From: Solibacillus isronensis
GTDB lineage: Bacteria; Bacillota; Bacilli; Bacillales_A; Planococcaceae
DNA: 64,000 nucleotides
Direction of reading: 5' to 3'
Assembly (NCBI RefSeq): GCF_900168685.1
Contig: NZ_FVZN01000005.1
Coordinates: 40,934 to 104,933, forward strand
Position numbers and translations under genes: made by a program. How positions within the stretch are numbered: the first letter of the stretch is position 1; every line of letters begins with the position of its first letter. Under the pieces are notes generated by a model that saw only the letters and a program-made list of their open reading frames with translations, did not search any database and was not told where the DNA came from. This document shows, piece after piece, positions 8,678-17,591 of the stretch.

Positions 8678-8820
8678 TTACCAACCCTTCAAAGGGTTCC
8701 AAAAATGGAAAATAAAGTACATAATAATCCACGTAGGAAATACACTTTTTTTATTTTTGTAAGTTTAAAACATTCAATTATGTATAAAAGGTAATTTGAA
8801 AAAAGAGGAGGAAGGAAGAA

Positions 8821-9006
8821 ATGAACCAAATTGAAAACCTAACTAAACTTGACTTTTCTTTAGACTTTGAAATTTCTAGTGATGCTATGGAGGTTTCAGC
8901 TGATTTAGAAACTTTATCAATAACTAAGACAATTTTAACGAAAATTACATGTAAAGCTACATGTACTTGCCAATGTACACAATATTGTACTGCTGCATGT
9001 TTCTAA
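8821..9006 (+). CDS. Class I lanthipeptide precursor 1
   Basis: The 61-residue peptide has an acidic leader with an F-x-L-D motif (LDFSLDFEIS), as in FxLD-type class I precursors. Its Thr/Cys-rich C-terminus (TCKATCTCQCTQYCTAACF) has six Cys and enough Thr to form several (methyl)lanthionine rings. A long purine-rich GAGGAGG site precedes ATG. It is the first gene of the operon, followed 38 bases later by a related precursor. Dehydration would be by LanB and cyclisation by LanC. The leader-core boundary is not visible with certainty; it is probably after the conserved ETLSITKT stretch. Confidence 0.88.
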   Translation: MNQIENLTKLDFSLDFEISSDAMEVSADLETLSITKTILTKITCKATCTCQCTQYCTAACF

Positions 9007-9043
9007 TTGATTTAAATTAAATGCTAATAAGGGAGGAATAGTT

Positions 9044-9229
9044 ATGGAATATAAAAATCAGGAATTAGAATTAAAAAAGGATGATTTCGTATTAAATTTC
9101 GAAATCACGGCGGACACTATGGAAATGTCAGGTGATTTCGAAACTTTGACAACTATCAAAACCATTACTAAAGTTACTCAAAAATCAACATGTACATGTG
9201 CATGTACATTCAGTTGCGGTTGGTTTTAA
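9044..9229 (+). CDS. Class I lanthipeptide precursor 2
   Basis: The 61-residue paralogue of the preceding gene has a leader FVLNFEITADTMEMSGDFET that matches it almost position by position. The core is divergent and shorter in rings: STCTCACTFSCGWF, with four Cys. GGGAGG precedes ATG. The pair may act as a two-peptide lantibiotic or be alternative products of one LanB/LanC set; sequence alone does not decide. Confidence 0.88.
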   Translation: MEYKNQELELKKDDFVLNFEITADTMEMSGDFETLTTIKTITKVTQKSTCTCACTFSCGWF

Positions 9230-9249
9230 TTCATCTTTGCCGAGATGAA
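9230..9249 (+). terminator. Intercistronic hairpin after the precursor genes
   Basis: TTCATCT pairs with AGATGAA around a 6-base loop, starting right after the stop codon. There is no T run, so it is more likely a partial terminator or mRNA-stabilising hairpin that keeps precursor mRNA in excess over lanB, a common arrangement in lantibiotic operons. Confidence 0.5.
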
Positions 9250-9338
9250 TAGCTATCAATAACTAATTTTACCTTAAAAATATATATAATTGAAGTTTTA
9301 AGCTTACAAAAGTAAAAAAAAACGAAAGGATGTCTAAC

Positions 9339-12300
9339 ATGAATTCACAAATTTTTAACATAGGAAATAACTTTACTATTAGATTTCCGAATAGATCTAT
9401 AAATAAACTAATGCAAGACTTTAATAAATCGAAATATACAAAATTTGATGAAATAAATTGGATACAAAAGATATTGAAAGATCAAGGTTTTGTAGAGAAT
9501 ATAAAAACGGCAAGTCCGTCGCTTTATGAAAGCTTATTAAATTATAACAATAAAAATAAAAAAGATATAAATAATATATTCCAGTCATTATTTAAATATT
9601 ACGTAAGATTTCATAGTAGGCCAACACCATTTAGTAGATTTTCTTCAGTAGCTCTAGGAACCTTTGAAGGGAGTACTAAATCAACTATAGTCTCTGAAAA
9701 AGTTCAGAAGAAAGTTAGGATTTCTGAAGAATGGTTAAATGAATATATAAATTATTTAGAAAAAAACTTAGATTTATTAACATTATTAGAACTAAAAACA
9801 AATGAATTATTAGAAGAGGATTATGACCTATATTATTTACCATATTATACTGGTGGCGATGTGAAAGATTATACATCCATTAAAGAAGTCCAGTTAAATA
9901 GAACAGATTTATTAGTTTATACTTTAAATTATTTTAAATCAGGAGCAAAAGTTTCGGGATATCTCAAGACCCTGGAAGATAAAGGTGTTGATACAAAAAC
10001 TGCCAATAATTATATCAGCAGTCTATTGCAAAAAGAGTTTTTAATTTCAAGTTTAAGAATTTCAAATTCCACAAATAATAAAGTATTAGAACTGATAAAG
10101 GTATTAGAAAGTTTAGGAGTAACTTCTTCAGTATATAAGAATTTTTTAGAGAAGATAATTTCGTACATAGAAGATGAAAAAAATAACGATTATACAAAAA
10201 TTGAAAAAGAGATGAGTTCCGTTGTAAATTCAAAAGAATATATTCAAATTGATAGTATTTATTCTGAAGAATTAAATTTTTCGAATGAGTTAAAGTTAGA
10301 ACTGAAATCGTATGCAGAACTCCTATATAGATTAGGTATATTATTCGATGCAAAGGATTATGCTATGGAATACTATTTAAACAAATTTATGGACCATTAT
10401 GGAATTAATATTGGTATCCCATTAAAGACATTAATTAATGATAAATCTGAGTTAGGCCCTCCACCAACATATACAAATCCGGCGGGGGTATTAGATTATG
10501 AATATTATAACTCCAAACATGTAAATCAACGCTCTGATAATCAATTTTTTAGTGAACTAATTTATAAGCTGAATACTATTAATAATGGGGAAATAGATAT
10601 TAAGACGTTGGTAGATAAATATATTAATAAGGAAATGCCTATAAAAGAAGGAAGTGCAGATATTTATGTATCTGTTTACCAAGATGGAGATAAATTTAGA
10701 ATTTATCCGTCAGGAAACATTTTTTCGCCATTTGCTGGGAGGACAGCAGGTAGATTTCTTTATGGACTGCCTCATAAACAAGTAGAACAGTTTATAGATG
10801 AACAAAAAGAACAGATAACTTATATAAATCCTAATCTAGAATTAGTAAATGTAAATATAAATCCCTTTATTCCTAGATCTTCTAATGTTATGAAAGCAAA
10901 AACCCATTGTGATTATGAGTTAACTATTAATTCATACAATAATGAAGAAAAAAAGAAGATAAACTTAGATGATGTATTTGTCTATACGGATGGACAAAAT
11001 TTTAAATTTTATAGTAAAGAATTAGGGAAAGAAATGAGATTTTCTATTTCTCATATGTTAAATCACCGTTTGAATAGCCCGAATATTTACAGGTTCATTT
11101 TGGATGTGGAAATGTTTAGAAATTTCCCTACATATCAATTTGATTGGGGCATGTTTGATGATAAACCTGTATTACCCCTTGTCAGATACGGAAATTATAT
11201 AATTAAAGCTAAAACTTGGAATTTAAATATAGAAAACAAGAATATGGATTTAAACAAGTATTTAGATGATTTCAAAGTAAAATACCAAGTTTCCAGATTT
11301 GTTAAAATAGTTGATTTTGATAACTTTATTCTAATAGATTTGGAAAATAAATCTAATATTGATATTTTACTTAAAATGTTAAAAAAAGAAAGAAAGTTAA
11401 AACTAGAAGATGCTGATGAGCTGCTCTACGAAAGTATTTTAAAAGATTCATACGGAAATCATTATATAAATGAAATTGTCTATTCAATTTATGTACAAAA
11501 CAATTCAAATAAATCAGCAGCAAAAGAGCAGGTTACTTTATATGATCCACTTATCTACAAACAAAGTGAAGCAAAAAATTGGTATTACTTAAAGCTATAT
11601 CATCCGCTAGGTAAAGATGGAAAAATAATATCTCAAAACTTAAAAGATTTAGCGAATAATTTAACCAGCAAGGGTCAATTTTTCTATATAAAGTATGCAG
11701 ACCCTAAACCTCATATTCGATTAAGAATAAAATATGAGGAAAAAAATAAGTTATTGGTTCAAGAAGTACTAAAAGATTTTATAGAAACTCTTTACGAGCA
11801 AAAAAGAATATATGATGTAGTCTCTACTAAATATAATCGAGAATTAGATAGATACGGTGGACCAAAAAGAATTGAGTATGCTGAAAATGTATTTATTGCA
11901 GATTCATTATTAACTCTTAATATATCGCCCCTTATAAATAGAAGCGAGTATAAATCAATCTTTTTAGTTTATACATGTGTAGAATTACTAAAAAGTTTTA
12001 TAGAAAATGAACAAATTTATAATTGGCTAGAAAAAAACTATGTATTTGATAAAAAGTACTATCAAGAATTTCGTAAAGAAATAAAAGAAGTAGAGCAAAA
12101 AAATCCACAAGTTGGAAATTCTCTTTTAATGTTAATGAAATCAAATATAGGTGAAAATTGGCGAATTAGTTTAGGGGATTATAGAGAGCAAATTAAAGAT
12201 CAGGATAACTTTGATAATTATGTATTATCTATTCTTCATATGCATTTAAACAGATTAGGAATACATAATATAGAAGAAAATAAAATGATGAATTTAATAT

Positions 12301-12380
12301 ATTTATATTTAAAAGAAAGGTCTCATAAATTAAAAACTCCAAATAAGCTTGCTAAGAAAGGAGAGGAAGTCATTGTCTAA
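9339..12380 (+). CDS. lanB: Class I lanthipeptide dehydratase LanB
   Basis: The roughly 1013-residue full-length LanB uses glutamyl-tRNA to glutamylate Ser/Thr of the precursor and then eliminates glutamate to form dehydroamino acids. The N-terminal glutamylation domain shows the signature RFHSRPTPFSRFSS near residue 90. The C-terminal elimination (SpaB_C) domain shows WYYLKLYHP and FFYIKYADPKPHIRLRIKY near residues 740-790. ATG 9339 lies 8 bases after AAAGGA; the upstream ATG 9330 would overlap the ribosome-binding site. lanC begins inside its last codons. The gene is very AT-rich and intact. Confidence 0.93.
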   Translation: MNSQIFNIGNNFTIRFPNRSINKLMQDFNKSKYTKFDEINWIQKILKDQGFVENIKTASPSLYESLLNYNNKNKKDINNIFQSLFKYYVRFHSRPTPFSRFSSVALGTFEGSTKSTIVSEKVQKKVRISEEWLNEYINYLEKNLDLLTLLELKTNELLEEDYDLYYLPYYTGGDVKDYTSIKEVQLNRTDLLVYTLNYFKSGAKVSGYLKTLEDKGVDTKTANNYISSLLQKEFLISSLRISNSTNNKVLELIKVLESLGVTSSVYKNFLEKIISYIEDEKNNDYTKIEKEMSSVVNSKEYIQIDSIYSEELNFSNELKLELKSYAELLYRLGILFDAKDYAMEYYLNKFMDHYGINIGIPLKTLINDKSELGPPPTYTNPAGVLDYEYYNSKHVNQRSDNQFFSELIYKLNTINNGEIDIKTLVDKYINKEMPIKEGSADIYVSVYQDGDKFRIYPSGNIFSPFAGRTAGRFLYGLPHKQVEQFIDEQKEQITYINPNLELVNVNINPFIPRSSNVMKAKTHCDYELTINSYNNEEKKKINLDDVFVYTDGQNFKFYSKELGKEMRFSISHMLNHRLNSPNIYRFILDVEMFRNFPTYQFDWGMFDDKPVLPLVRYGNYIIKAKTWNLNIENKNMDLNKYLDDFKVKYQVSRFVKIVDFDNFILIDLENKSNIDILLKMLKKERKLKLEDADELLYESILKDSYGNHYINEIVYSIYVQNNSNKSAAKEQVTLYDPLIYKQSEAKNWYYLKLYHPLGKDGKIISQNLKDLANNLTSKGQFFYIKYADPKPHIRLRIKYEEKNKLLVQEVLKDFIETLYEQKRIYDVVSTKYNRELDRYGGPKRIEYAENVFIADSLLTLNISPLINRSEYKSIFLVYTCVELLKSFIENEQIYNWLEKNYVFDKKYYQEFRKEIKEVEQKNPQVGNSLLMLMKSNIGENWRISLGDYREQIKDQDNFDNYVLSILHMHLNRLGIHNIEENKMMNLIYLYLKERSHKLKTPNKLAKKGEEVIV

Positions 12381-13728
12381 CATGTCTGTAATTAATGATA
12401 ATAAATATTTAGAAGAAGCTATCTACAAATATGCTCATGAATTTAAGGATATTAAGAATATTATAAGTTTTATCAATGAGGAGTATCAAAAAATAGATTC
12501 ACCTATAAGAGACTTATTTTATAACTATTCGTATTATGATATTGCAAATGGGTTATTAGGTAACTGTATTTTCCTATCTGAAATGTTTTATCAAACAGGT
12601 AAAGAAACTTATCAATACTATACCCACAATATATTTAAATTAGGGATTTCAAGAAATGGCATTGAGAAAATAGACAATCCGGGTCTTTGGTCAGGACTTT
12701 CGGGAGTGTGCTTTAGTTTAGAGACATTAAATTCTAATGGCCAATATCAAGAGGTAATTAATAACTGTGATGAGATTTTAAAAAAGCTTATTCACGATAA
12801 GATAAAAGAAGTTAAATGTAATTTAGAAAATCAAAATGTAAAAATGGGAGATTACGACCTCATGGAGGGCATGGTCGGAATTGTACAGTATATATTAACT
12901 TACAAAAAAGCCGATATAGATTTTCAAAATATTCTTAAGGAGATATCAGAGTATTTTATCGATTTAACAAAATCAACCGATATTAAAAACAAAAAGGTTC
13001 CAAACTGGTTGATTAAAGCTGAACATCAGTTTTTAGATAATGAAAAAACTAAATTTGCAAATGGTAATTTTAATCAGGGAGTATCCCATGGAATATGTGG
13101 TGTTTTAATTAGTCTAGTAAGTCTTTATAAATTAAATAAAAATCCAGAAATTCAACAAGCAATTGAACGTATAGTGAATTGGTATTATGATACTAAATCA
13201 AGCCATCGTGATTATTTTGTTTGGGAAAAAAAATTAAGCTTTGAAAGTTTACAGAATGTTATCTCATATAATGAAAAACAAGTAAATCTAAGCTGGTGTT
13301 ACGGGGATTTAATGATAATTTATTCCTTATTGTGTGCAAATGAAATCTTAAACGATGAAAAAATAGAAACTTTTTTAAATGATTGTTGTACCAAATATGA
13401 TCAAAGTCAAATTGAGATAGATTTACTGTCTCCTACGATATGTCATGGGTTTGCAGGAACCTTATTAGTAATAAAAAAAATACAATTAAAGAAGGGCGAA
13501 CAGATACTTTCTGATTTATACAAAAAACTAACTGAAAAGCTGACTTCCTCCTTTGATAATACAAGCAGGTTCGGCTTTTGGGATGTTGAAGAATATAATG
13601 GAAAATTAAATTATTTAAATAAATATAGTCTCCTTTCTGGTAACTCAGGTGTATATTTGACTTTAAATTATTTAATAAAGGGAACTGTAAAAACAAATTG
13701 GATGTCATTGTTTTTATTAGATAATTGA
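12373..13728 (+). CDS. lanC: Lanthionine cyclase LanC
   Basis: The 451-residue zinc enzyme adds Cys thiols to dehydroamino acids to close rings. The family zinc ligands are present: Cys of LSWCYGD (about residue 309) and Cys-His of TICHGFAG (about residues 357-358). The upstream SHGICGVL carries the catalytic-region His. TTG 12373 is chosen because GAGAGG ends 6 bases before it; it overlaps the lanB stop by 8 bases, giving translational coupling. ATG 12382 is the alternative. It is intact, with LanT following. Confidence 0.92.
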   Translation: MSNMSVINDNKYLEEAIYKYAHEFKDIKNIISFINEEYQKIDSPIRDLFYNYSYYDIANGLLGNCIFLSEMFYQTGKETYQYYTHNIFKLGISRNGIEKIDNPGLWSGLSGVCFSLETLNSNGQYQEVINNCDEILKKLIHDKIKEVKCNLENQNVKMGDYDLMEGMVGIVQYILTYKKADIDFQNILKEISEYFIDLTKSTDIKNKKVPNWLIKAEHQFLDNEKTKFANGNFNQGVSHGICGVLISLVSLYKLNKNPEIQQAIERIVNWYYDTKSSHRDYFVWEKKLSFESLQNVISYNEKQVNLSWCYGDLMIIYSLLCANEILNDEKIETFLNDCCTKYDQSQIEIDLLSPTICHGFAGTLLVIKKIQLKKGEQILSDLYKKLTEKLTSSFDNTSRFGFWDVEEYNGKLNYLNKYSLLSGNSGVYLTLNYLIKGTVKTNWMSLFLLDN

Positions 13729-14906
13729 AAGGAAGAGATTAAGTGAGGGGAAATTTATGACTTTAATAAATTTACTACGTTTAATAAAATGGCCAAAGAA
13801 GTTATTAATTATAATTATCATCTTTTCAATTGTATCAGCCGGTATATCTTTGACATTGCCAATTTTAACGAGAGATTTAATTGATGCTTTAACAAACCAA
13901 AGTATAACTAATAATGAAATATTAATATTTATAGGGCTATTTATTGTAAACGCATTAGTTAGTGGCTTTACATATTATTTAATCAAAGTTTTGGGCAGTA
14001 AAATAATGTATAATTTACGCTCAACAATATTTGCACATATTTTAAAACTGAAAACAGCTTTTTATGATCAAACGGAGTCAGGAATCGTAATAAGCAGGAT
14101 GACAGATGATATTGAAAATATTAATAGCTTTGTAACCGAAAAAGTAACGAATTTACTTTCTCAAATTATTATAGTAATTGGTGCAGTTTCTATGTTATTT
14201 GTCCTTGATTGGAAAATTACATTACTTATATTTATAGCTATTCCAGTTGTTCTCTTAGTTATATTACCAATTGGAAATATGACTTATAAGGTTGCTCTTG
14301 AGAAACAAGATTCCTTAGCCAATTTCACAAGTTTGATGAATAGAGTATTATCAGAAATTCGTTTAGTTAAGGTATATAATGCTGAAAAAAAAGAATTTAA
14401 TTTAGCTAATAAAAGTTTAAAAAATATGTATAGATTAAATTTGAAAGAAGCCAAAATTCAATCGATTGTGTCACCTATTGTTACAAGTGTAGTTCTAGGT
14501 GTATTATTTTCTGTTCTTGGTTATGGGGTTTATCGTATTTCCAATGGAACATTAACAGCAGGAACCTTTGTAGCGGTTGTATTTTACTTAGTACAAGCCA
14601 TTACCCCTATGGCATCACTATCAGCATTTTATACAGAATTTAAGAAAACGGAAGGATCTACGAAAAAATTATATGATTTGTATTTAGAAGAATCAGAGCA
14701 GCTTGATCAGTTTGATAATAAAGGAACATCTAAATCTTTAGTAAATAATCTTAATGAAAATATTACATTTAGTAATGTGTCGTTCTCTTATAATCGGTGT
14801 TTGTCAATATAGTTGTCGCATCGAGCTATTTTACTTTTCTACTAAACTCCTATTCGTTCCAATCAAATCCCCAATTCAATCGAAGCTAGCGCGCTGTGCT
14901 TGCTGT

Positions 14907-14957
14907 CCTGTTGAAGTTCAATGGAAAGAAAATCGCTTTCCATTGAACTTCAACAGG
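14907..14957. repeat. Perfect 22-bp inverted repeat (hairpin) in the IS tail
   Basis: Bases 14907-14928 are the exact reverse complement of 14936-14957, with a 7-base loop AAAATCG. On the plus strand a GGGGGATTTTTTA tract follows, so it may terminate transcription entering from lanT and protect the element. Confidence 0.8.
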
Positions 14958-14972
14958 GAAAAGGGGGATTTT

Positions 14973-16034
14973 TTATTCCTGAACGACTTCTTTTATCGGA
15001 TTCAGTGCGACTTGTTGTTGCGCTGACCAATTGCGTGTCTGCCCAGCCCAACGTTCTGGATGCTTTTGTTTGGCTTCTTCATACACTAATTTTCTTTTCT
15101 CTAAAATTCCGATATGTTTACCAGTATGGCACTGCACCGGCGTCACAAATTTCAAGGCGCTATGTAAATGTACTTCGTTGTACCAGCGGACAAATTTTAA
15201 TGCCCAAGCACGTGCTTCCACTACGGACTTAAACCCTTTTCGCGGGAAATCAGGGCGGTATTTCAACGTCCGAAACATCGCTTCTGAATAGGGATTATCG
15301 TTGCTGACACGTGGTCTTGAATACGAGCTTTGAATGCCCATTTTCTCCAGAAACCCTTGAAAAGTGGAGGCTTTCATCGGGCTGCCATTATCCGAATGAA
15401 GGACGAGTGGTGCACCTTGAATTTTTTCATTCAGTACCGCTTTTTGCACCAGTTGCTCCGCATAGTTTGCTTCTTCGGTTTCCCAAACCTCCCAGCCGAC
15501 AACCTTGCGACTAAATAAATCAATGATTAAATAAAGACGATAAAACATACCTTTCACAGGTCCTGCTAACCACGTAATGTCCCATGTCCATACTTGATTC
15601 GGTGCCACAGCAAGATGACTTTCCGGTACCCGCTTCGTCGGTTTTTGACTAAAGCCTCGGTGATTTTGCATCTTTTCTTCGCGTAATACACGGTAAAATG
15701 TTGATTCTGAAGCGATGTACGTTCCTTGATCGGCTAACTTTGGGACAATTTGTGTTGGTGGTAAATCGGCATATTCATCCTGCTTCACAACGGTTAAAAT
15801 CTCTGTTCGTTCTTCTTCGGACAGCTTATTTTTCGGTAGGGGACGCTTAGCGATAGGGCGTTGGTCCCACTGGATTTCCCCGTCCTTTACCCAACGTTCA
15901 TACGTGCGAACACTAATATGCAATTCTTCACATGCTTTTGCCAATCGCGCCCCGTTTCGGTTCGCTTCTTGAATCAATTCTACTGCGAGTTTGCGATTTG
16001 ACGGGCAGGTCATTCTTCCTCGTCGTCCCCCCAA
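14973..16034 (-). CDS. IS3-family transposase OrfB (DDE integrase domain)
   Basis: The protein has an HTH region (ELHISVRTYERWV), then the rve integrase core. Catalytic residues are recognisable: first Asp in TWDITWL, second Asp in LHSDNGSPM, and a Glu in SEAMFRTLKY. It overlaps orfA and has no good start of its own. It is probably made as an OrfAB fusion by -1 frameshifting at A-AAA-AAG (minus strand, 16052-16046), which joins the two frames exactly. Confidence 0.9.
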   Translation of the reverse strand: MGGRRGRMTCPSNRKLAVELIQEANRNGARLAKACEELHISVRTYERWVKDGEIQWDQRPIAKRPLPKNKLSEEERTEILTVVKQDEYADLPPTQIVPKLADQGTYIASESTFYRVLREEKMQNHRGFSQKPTKRVPESHLAVAPNQVWTWDITWLAGPVKGMFYRLYLIIDLFSRKVVGWEVWETEEANYAEQLVQKAVLNEKIQGAPLVLHSDNGSPMKASTFQGFLEKMGIQSSYSRPRVSNDNPYSEAMFRTLKYRPDFPRKGFKSVVEARAWALKFVRWYNEVHLHSALKFVTPVQCHTGKHIGILEKRKLVYEEAKQKHPERWAGQTRNWSAQQQVALNPIKEVVQE

Positions 16035-16525
16035 ATCGCTTGGGCCTTTTTTCGAAGGAGTAATAAGGCTGCCGCTTCTGCCAATGCCTTTTCTTTCTTC
16101 TGTAAGTCCTTCTCCAACGCCTTTGCCCGCTGCTTTTCTTCCTTTAATTGCCCATTCAACTGCTTTGCCTGATCAAATGCCTGACCATTTGCCTGAAGAC
16201 AAACTTCTTTCCACGCTTCGATCTGCTCACGATATAAGCCTTTTCGACGACAATATTCCGCTAACTCAGCTTCATTCATCGAGAAGGTTTCCATTACTAC
16301 TAAAAATTTATCATGGCTGTTCCATTTGTCGCTTGTTTGACCATTGCCAGGTGTTGCACTACCTGCTGCACGTGCTTCCTTGCGCCATTTATATAGGGTG
16401 GCTTCTGTAATGCCTGTTTCCTCATTTATTTTCGCTACCGCTTCGTTTTGTGGTGGCATCATGCGTGCAACAACGGCTTTTTTTTGTTCAGCCGTGTAGC
16501 GGATACGTTCTCTTTTCATTGTCAT
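16010..16525 (-). CDS. IS3-family OrfA (HTH)
   Basis: The 171-residue protein opens with a transposase HTH (RYTAEQKKAVVARMM...TGITEATLYKWRKEA) and ends in a coiled coil (KQLNGQLKEEKQRAKALEKDLQKKEKALAEAAALL), typical for OrfA oligomerisation. The slippery A-AAA-AAG lies near its 3' end. AGGTCGAGAC upstream is a weak ribosome-binding region. Confidence 0.9.
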   Translation of the reverse strand: MTMKRERIRYTAEQKKAVVARMMPPQNEAVAKINEETGITEATLYKWRKEARAAGSATPGNGQTSDKWNSHDKFLVVMETFSMNEAELAEYCRRKGLYREQIEAWKEVCLQANGQAFDQAKQLNGQLKEEKQRAKALEKDLQKKEKALAEAAALLLLRKKAQAIWGDDEEE

Positions 16526-17306
16526 TTGTCTCGACCTCCGTGTTTTTACTTTACTATGCCACGTAAGCTCGGTACGACATCTATCCTAACAGAGGGGGTA
16601 ATGGAAAAGAGCAAGTATTGAAAAATATTAACTTTTCAATACCAGCACATAAGGTGACAGCTATTGTAGGTCCTTCTGGATCAGGAAAGTCTACAATATT
16701 CTATTTACTCGAAAGGTTATATCAACTTTCTGAAGGAGAAATTTTATTAAATAATATTAATATAAATGAGTATCCTTTAGATGAATGGAGAAAGCAAATA
16801 GGTTATGTAATGCAAGAAAGTGGTTTAATGGCGGGTACTTTAGAAGAAAACTTAGTATATGGCATTGATGAAAATTATGAAATTAAAGATTTAGAATATG
16901 CTGCAAGTATTTCCAATTCAAGCCAGTTTATATCTAAATTTGAATCCAAATTTCAAACACAGGTCGGTGAGAGAGGCGTTAAGTTATCAGGTGGGCAAAA
17001 GCAGAGAATCTCTATTGGTAGGGCACTTTTAAGGGATCCCAATATTTTATTACTGGATGAAGCAACTTCTAGTTTGGATAGTGAAAGTGAATTCTATGTG
17101 CAAGAAGCCATCTCAAAATTAATTAAAAATAGAACTACTTTAATAATTGCACACAGACTTTCTACAATAAAAAATGCCGATCAAATTATATTTTTAGATA
17201 ATGGTGTAATTACAGGTATAGGTAAGCATGATGAACTCGTAATATCACACGAAAAATATCGATATTTTGTACAAACACAATCATTTGATTAAGGTGGGAA
17301 TAAATA

Positions 17307-17591
17307 ATGATTTTACTAGATATATTGTTCGATATATTTATTGCTATATATACTTCTTTAGGGTTTGGTACACCTCAACATAAAATCAATACTAAGATGG
17401 ATAAACTAGCGAAATATAGTCCTGAATTATATAATTTGTATATAAGTGATAAAGATTTATTTGAGAATGATGAAAAGCTTTCAACTTTGATATTAAAGCA
17501 CCCAGTAAAAAGTAAGGAAGATAAAGAAAAATTAGTAGATGAAATAAGAAATCTTTTAAATATTAATAGGAACCTTATTAATGAAAAATAA
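17307..17591 (+). CDS. Unknown small protein of the lanthipeptide operon
   Basis: The 94-residue protein has a hydrophobic N-terminus (MILLDILFDIFIAIYTSLGFG) and a charged C-terminus (KSKEDKEKLVDEIRNLL). GGTGGG precedes ATG. It lies between lanT and lanP and overlaps lanP by 11 bases, so it belongs to the operon. No family was recognised. No LanFEG immunity transporter is present in the window, so a membrane-associated immunity role (LanI-like) is possible but unproven. Confidence 0.65.
   Translation: MILLDILFDIFIAIYTSLGFGTPQHKINTKMDKLAKYSPELYNLYISDKDLFENDEKLSTLILKHPVKSKEDKEKLVDEIRNLLNINRNLINEK

Larger units (their letters stand above)
14798..16591 (-). mobile_element. IS3-family insertion sequence in lanT
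   Basis: The element has overlapping orfA and orfB on the minus strand. Its ends are imperfect inverted repeats: TGTTTG...ATAGTTGTCGCATCGAGCT at the left, against TGTTAG..ATAGATGTCGTACCGAGCT as the reverse complement of the right. No convincing target duplication was seen. At about 1.79 kb it is longer than usual for IS3 elements because of a 175-base tail beyond orfB that contains a perfect 22-bp hairpin. Confidence 0.85.
13757..17292 (+). pseudogene. lanT: Lanthipeptide ABC exporter LanT, split by IS3-family element
   Basis: The 5' part (13757 to about 14797) encodes the six-helix transmembrane domain of an ABC exporter up to the start of the nucleotide-binding domain (FSNVSFSYN). The 3' part (about 16592-17292) resumes with GNGKEQVLKNINF, Walker [10 protein letters not shown], the Q-loop region, signature LSGGQKQRISIGRAL, Walker B ILLLDEATSSLD and the H-loop (IIAHRLSTI). 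Joined, it would be about 585 residues, normal for LanT. There is no C39 peptidase domain, fitting a separate LanP. The 5' fragment stops shortly inside the insertion. An internal ATG at 16618 could give a lone ATPase domain of 224 residues. Confidence 0.88.

Noticed and set aside
14790..16600. Target-site duplication of the IS3-family element in lanT
   Set aside because: Bases next to the deduced ends (CGG and GAG) do not match.
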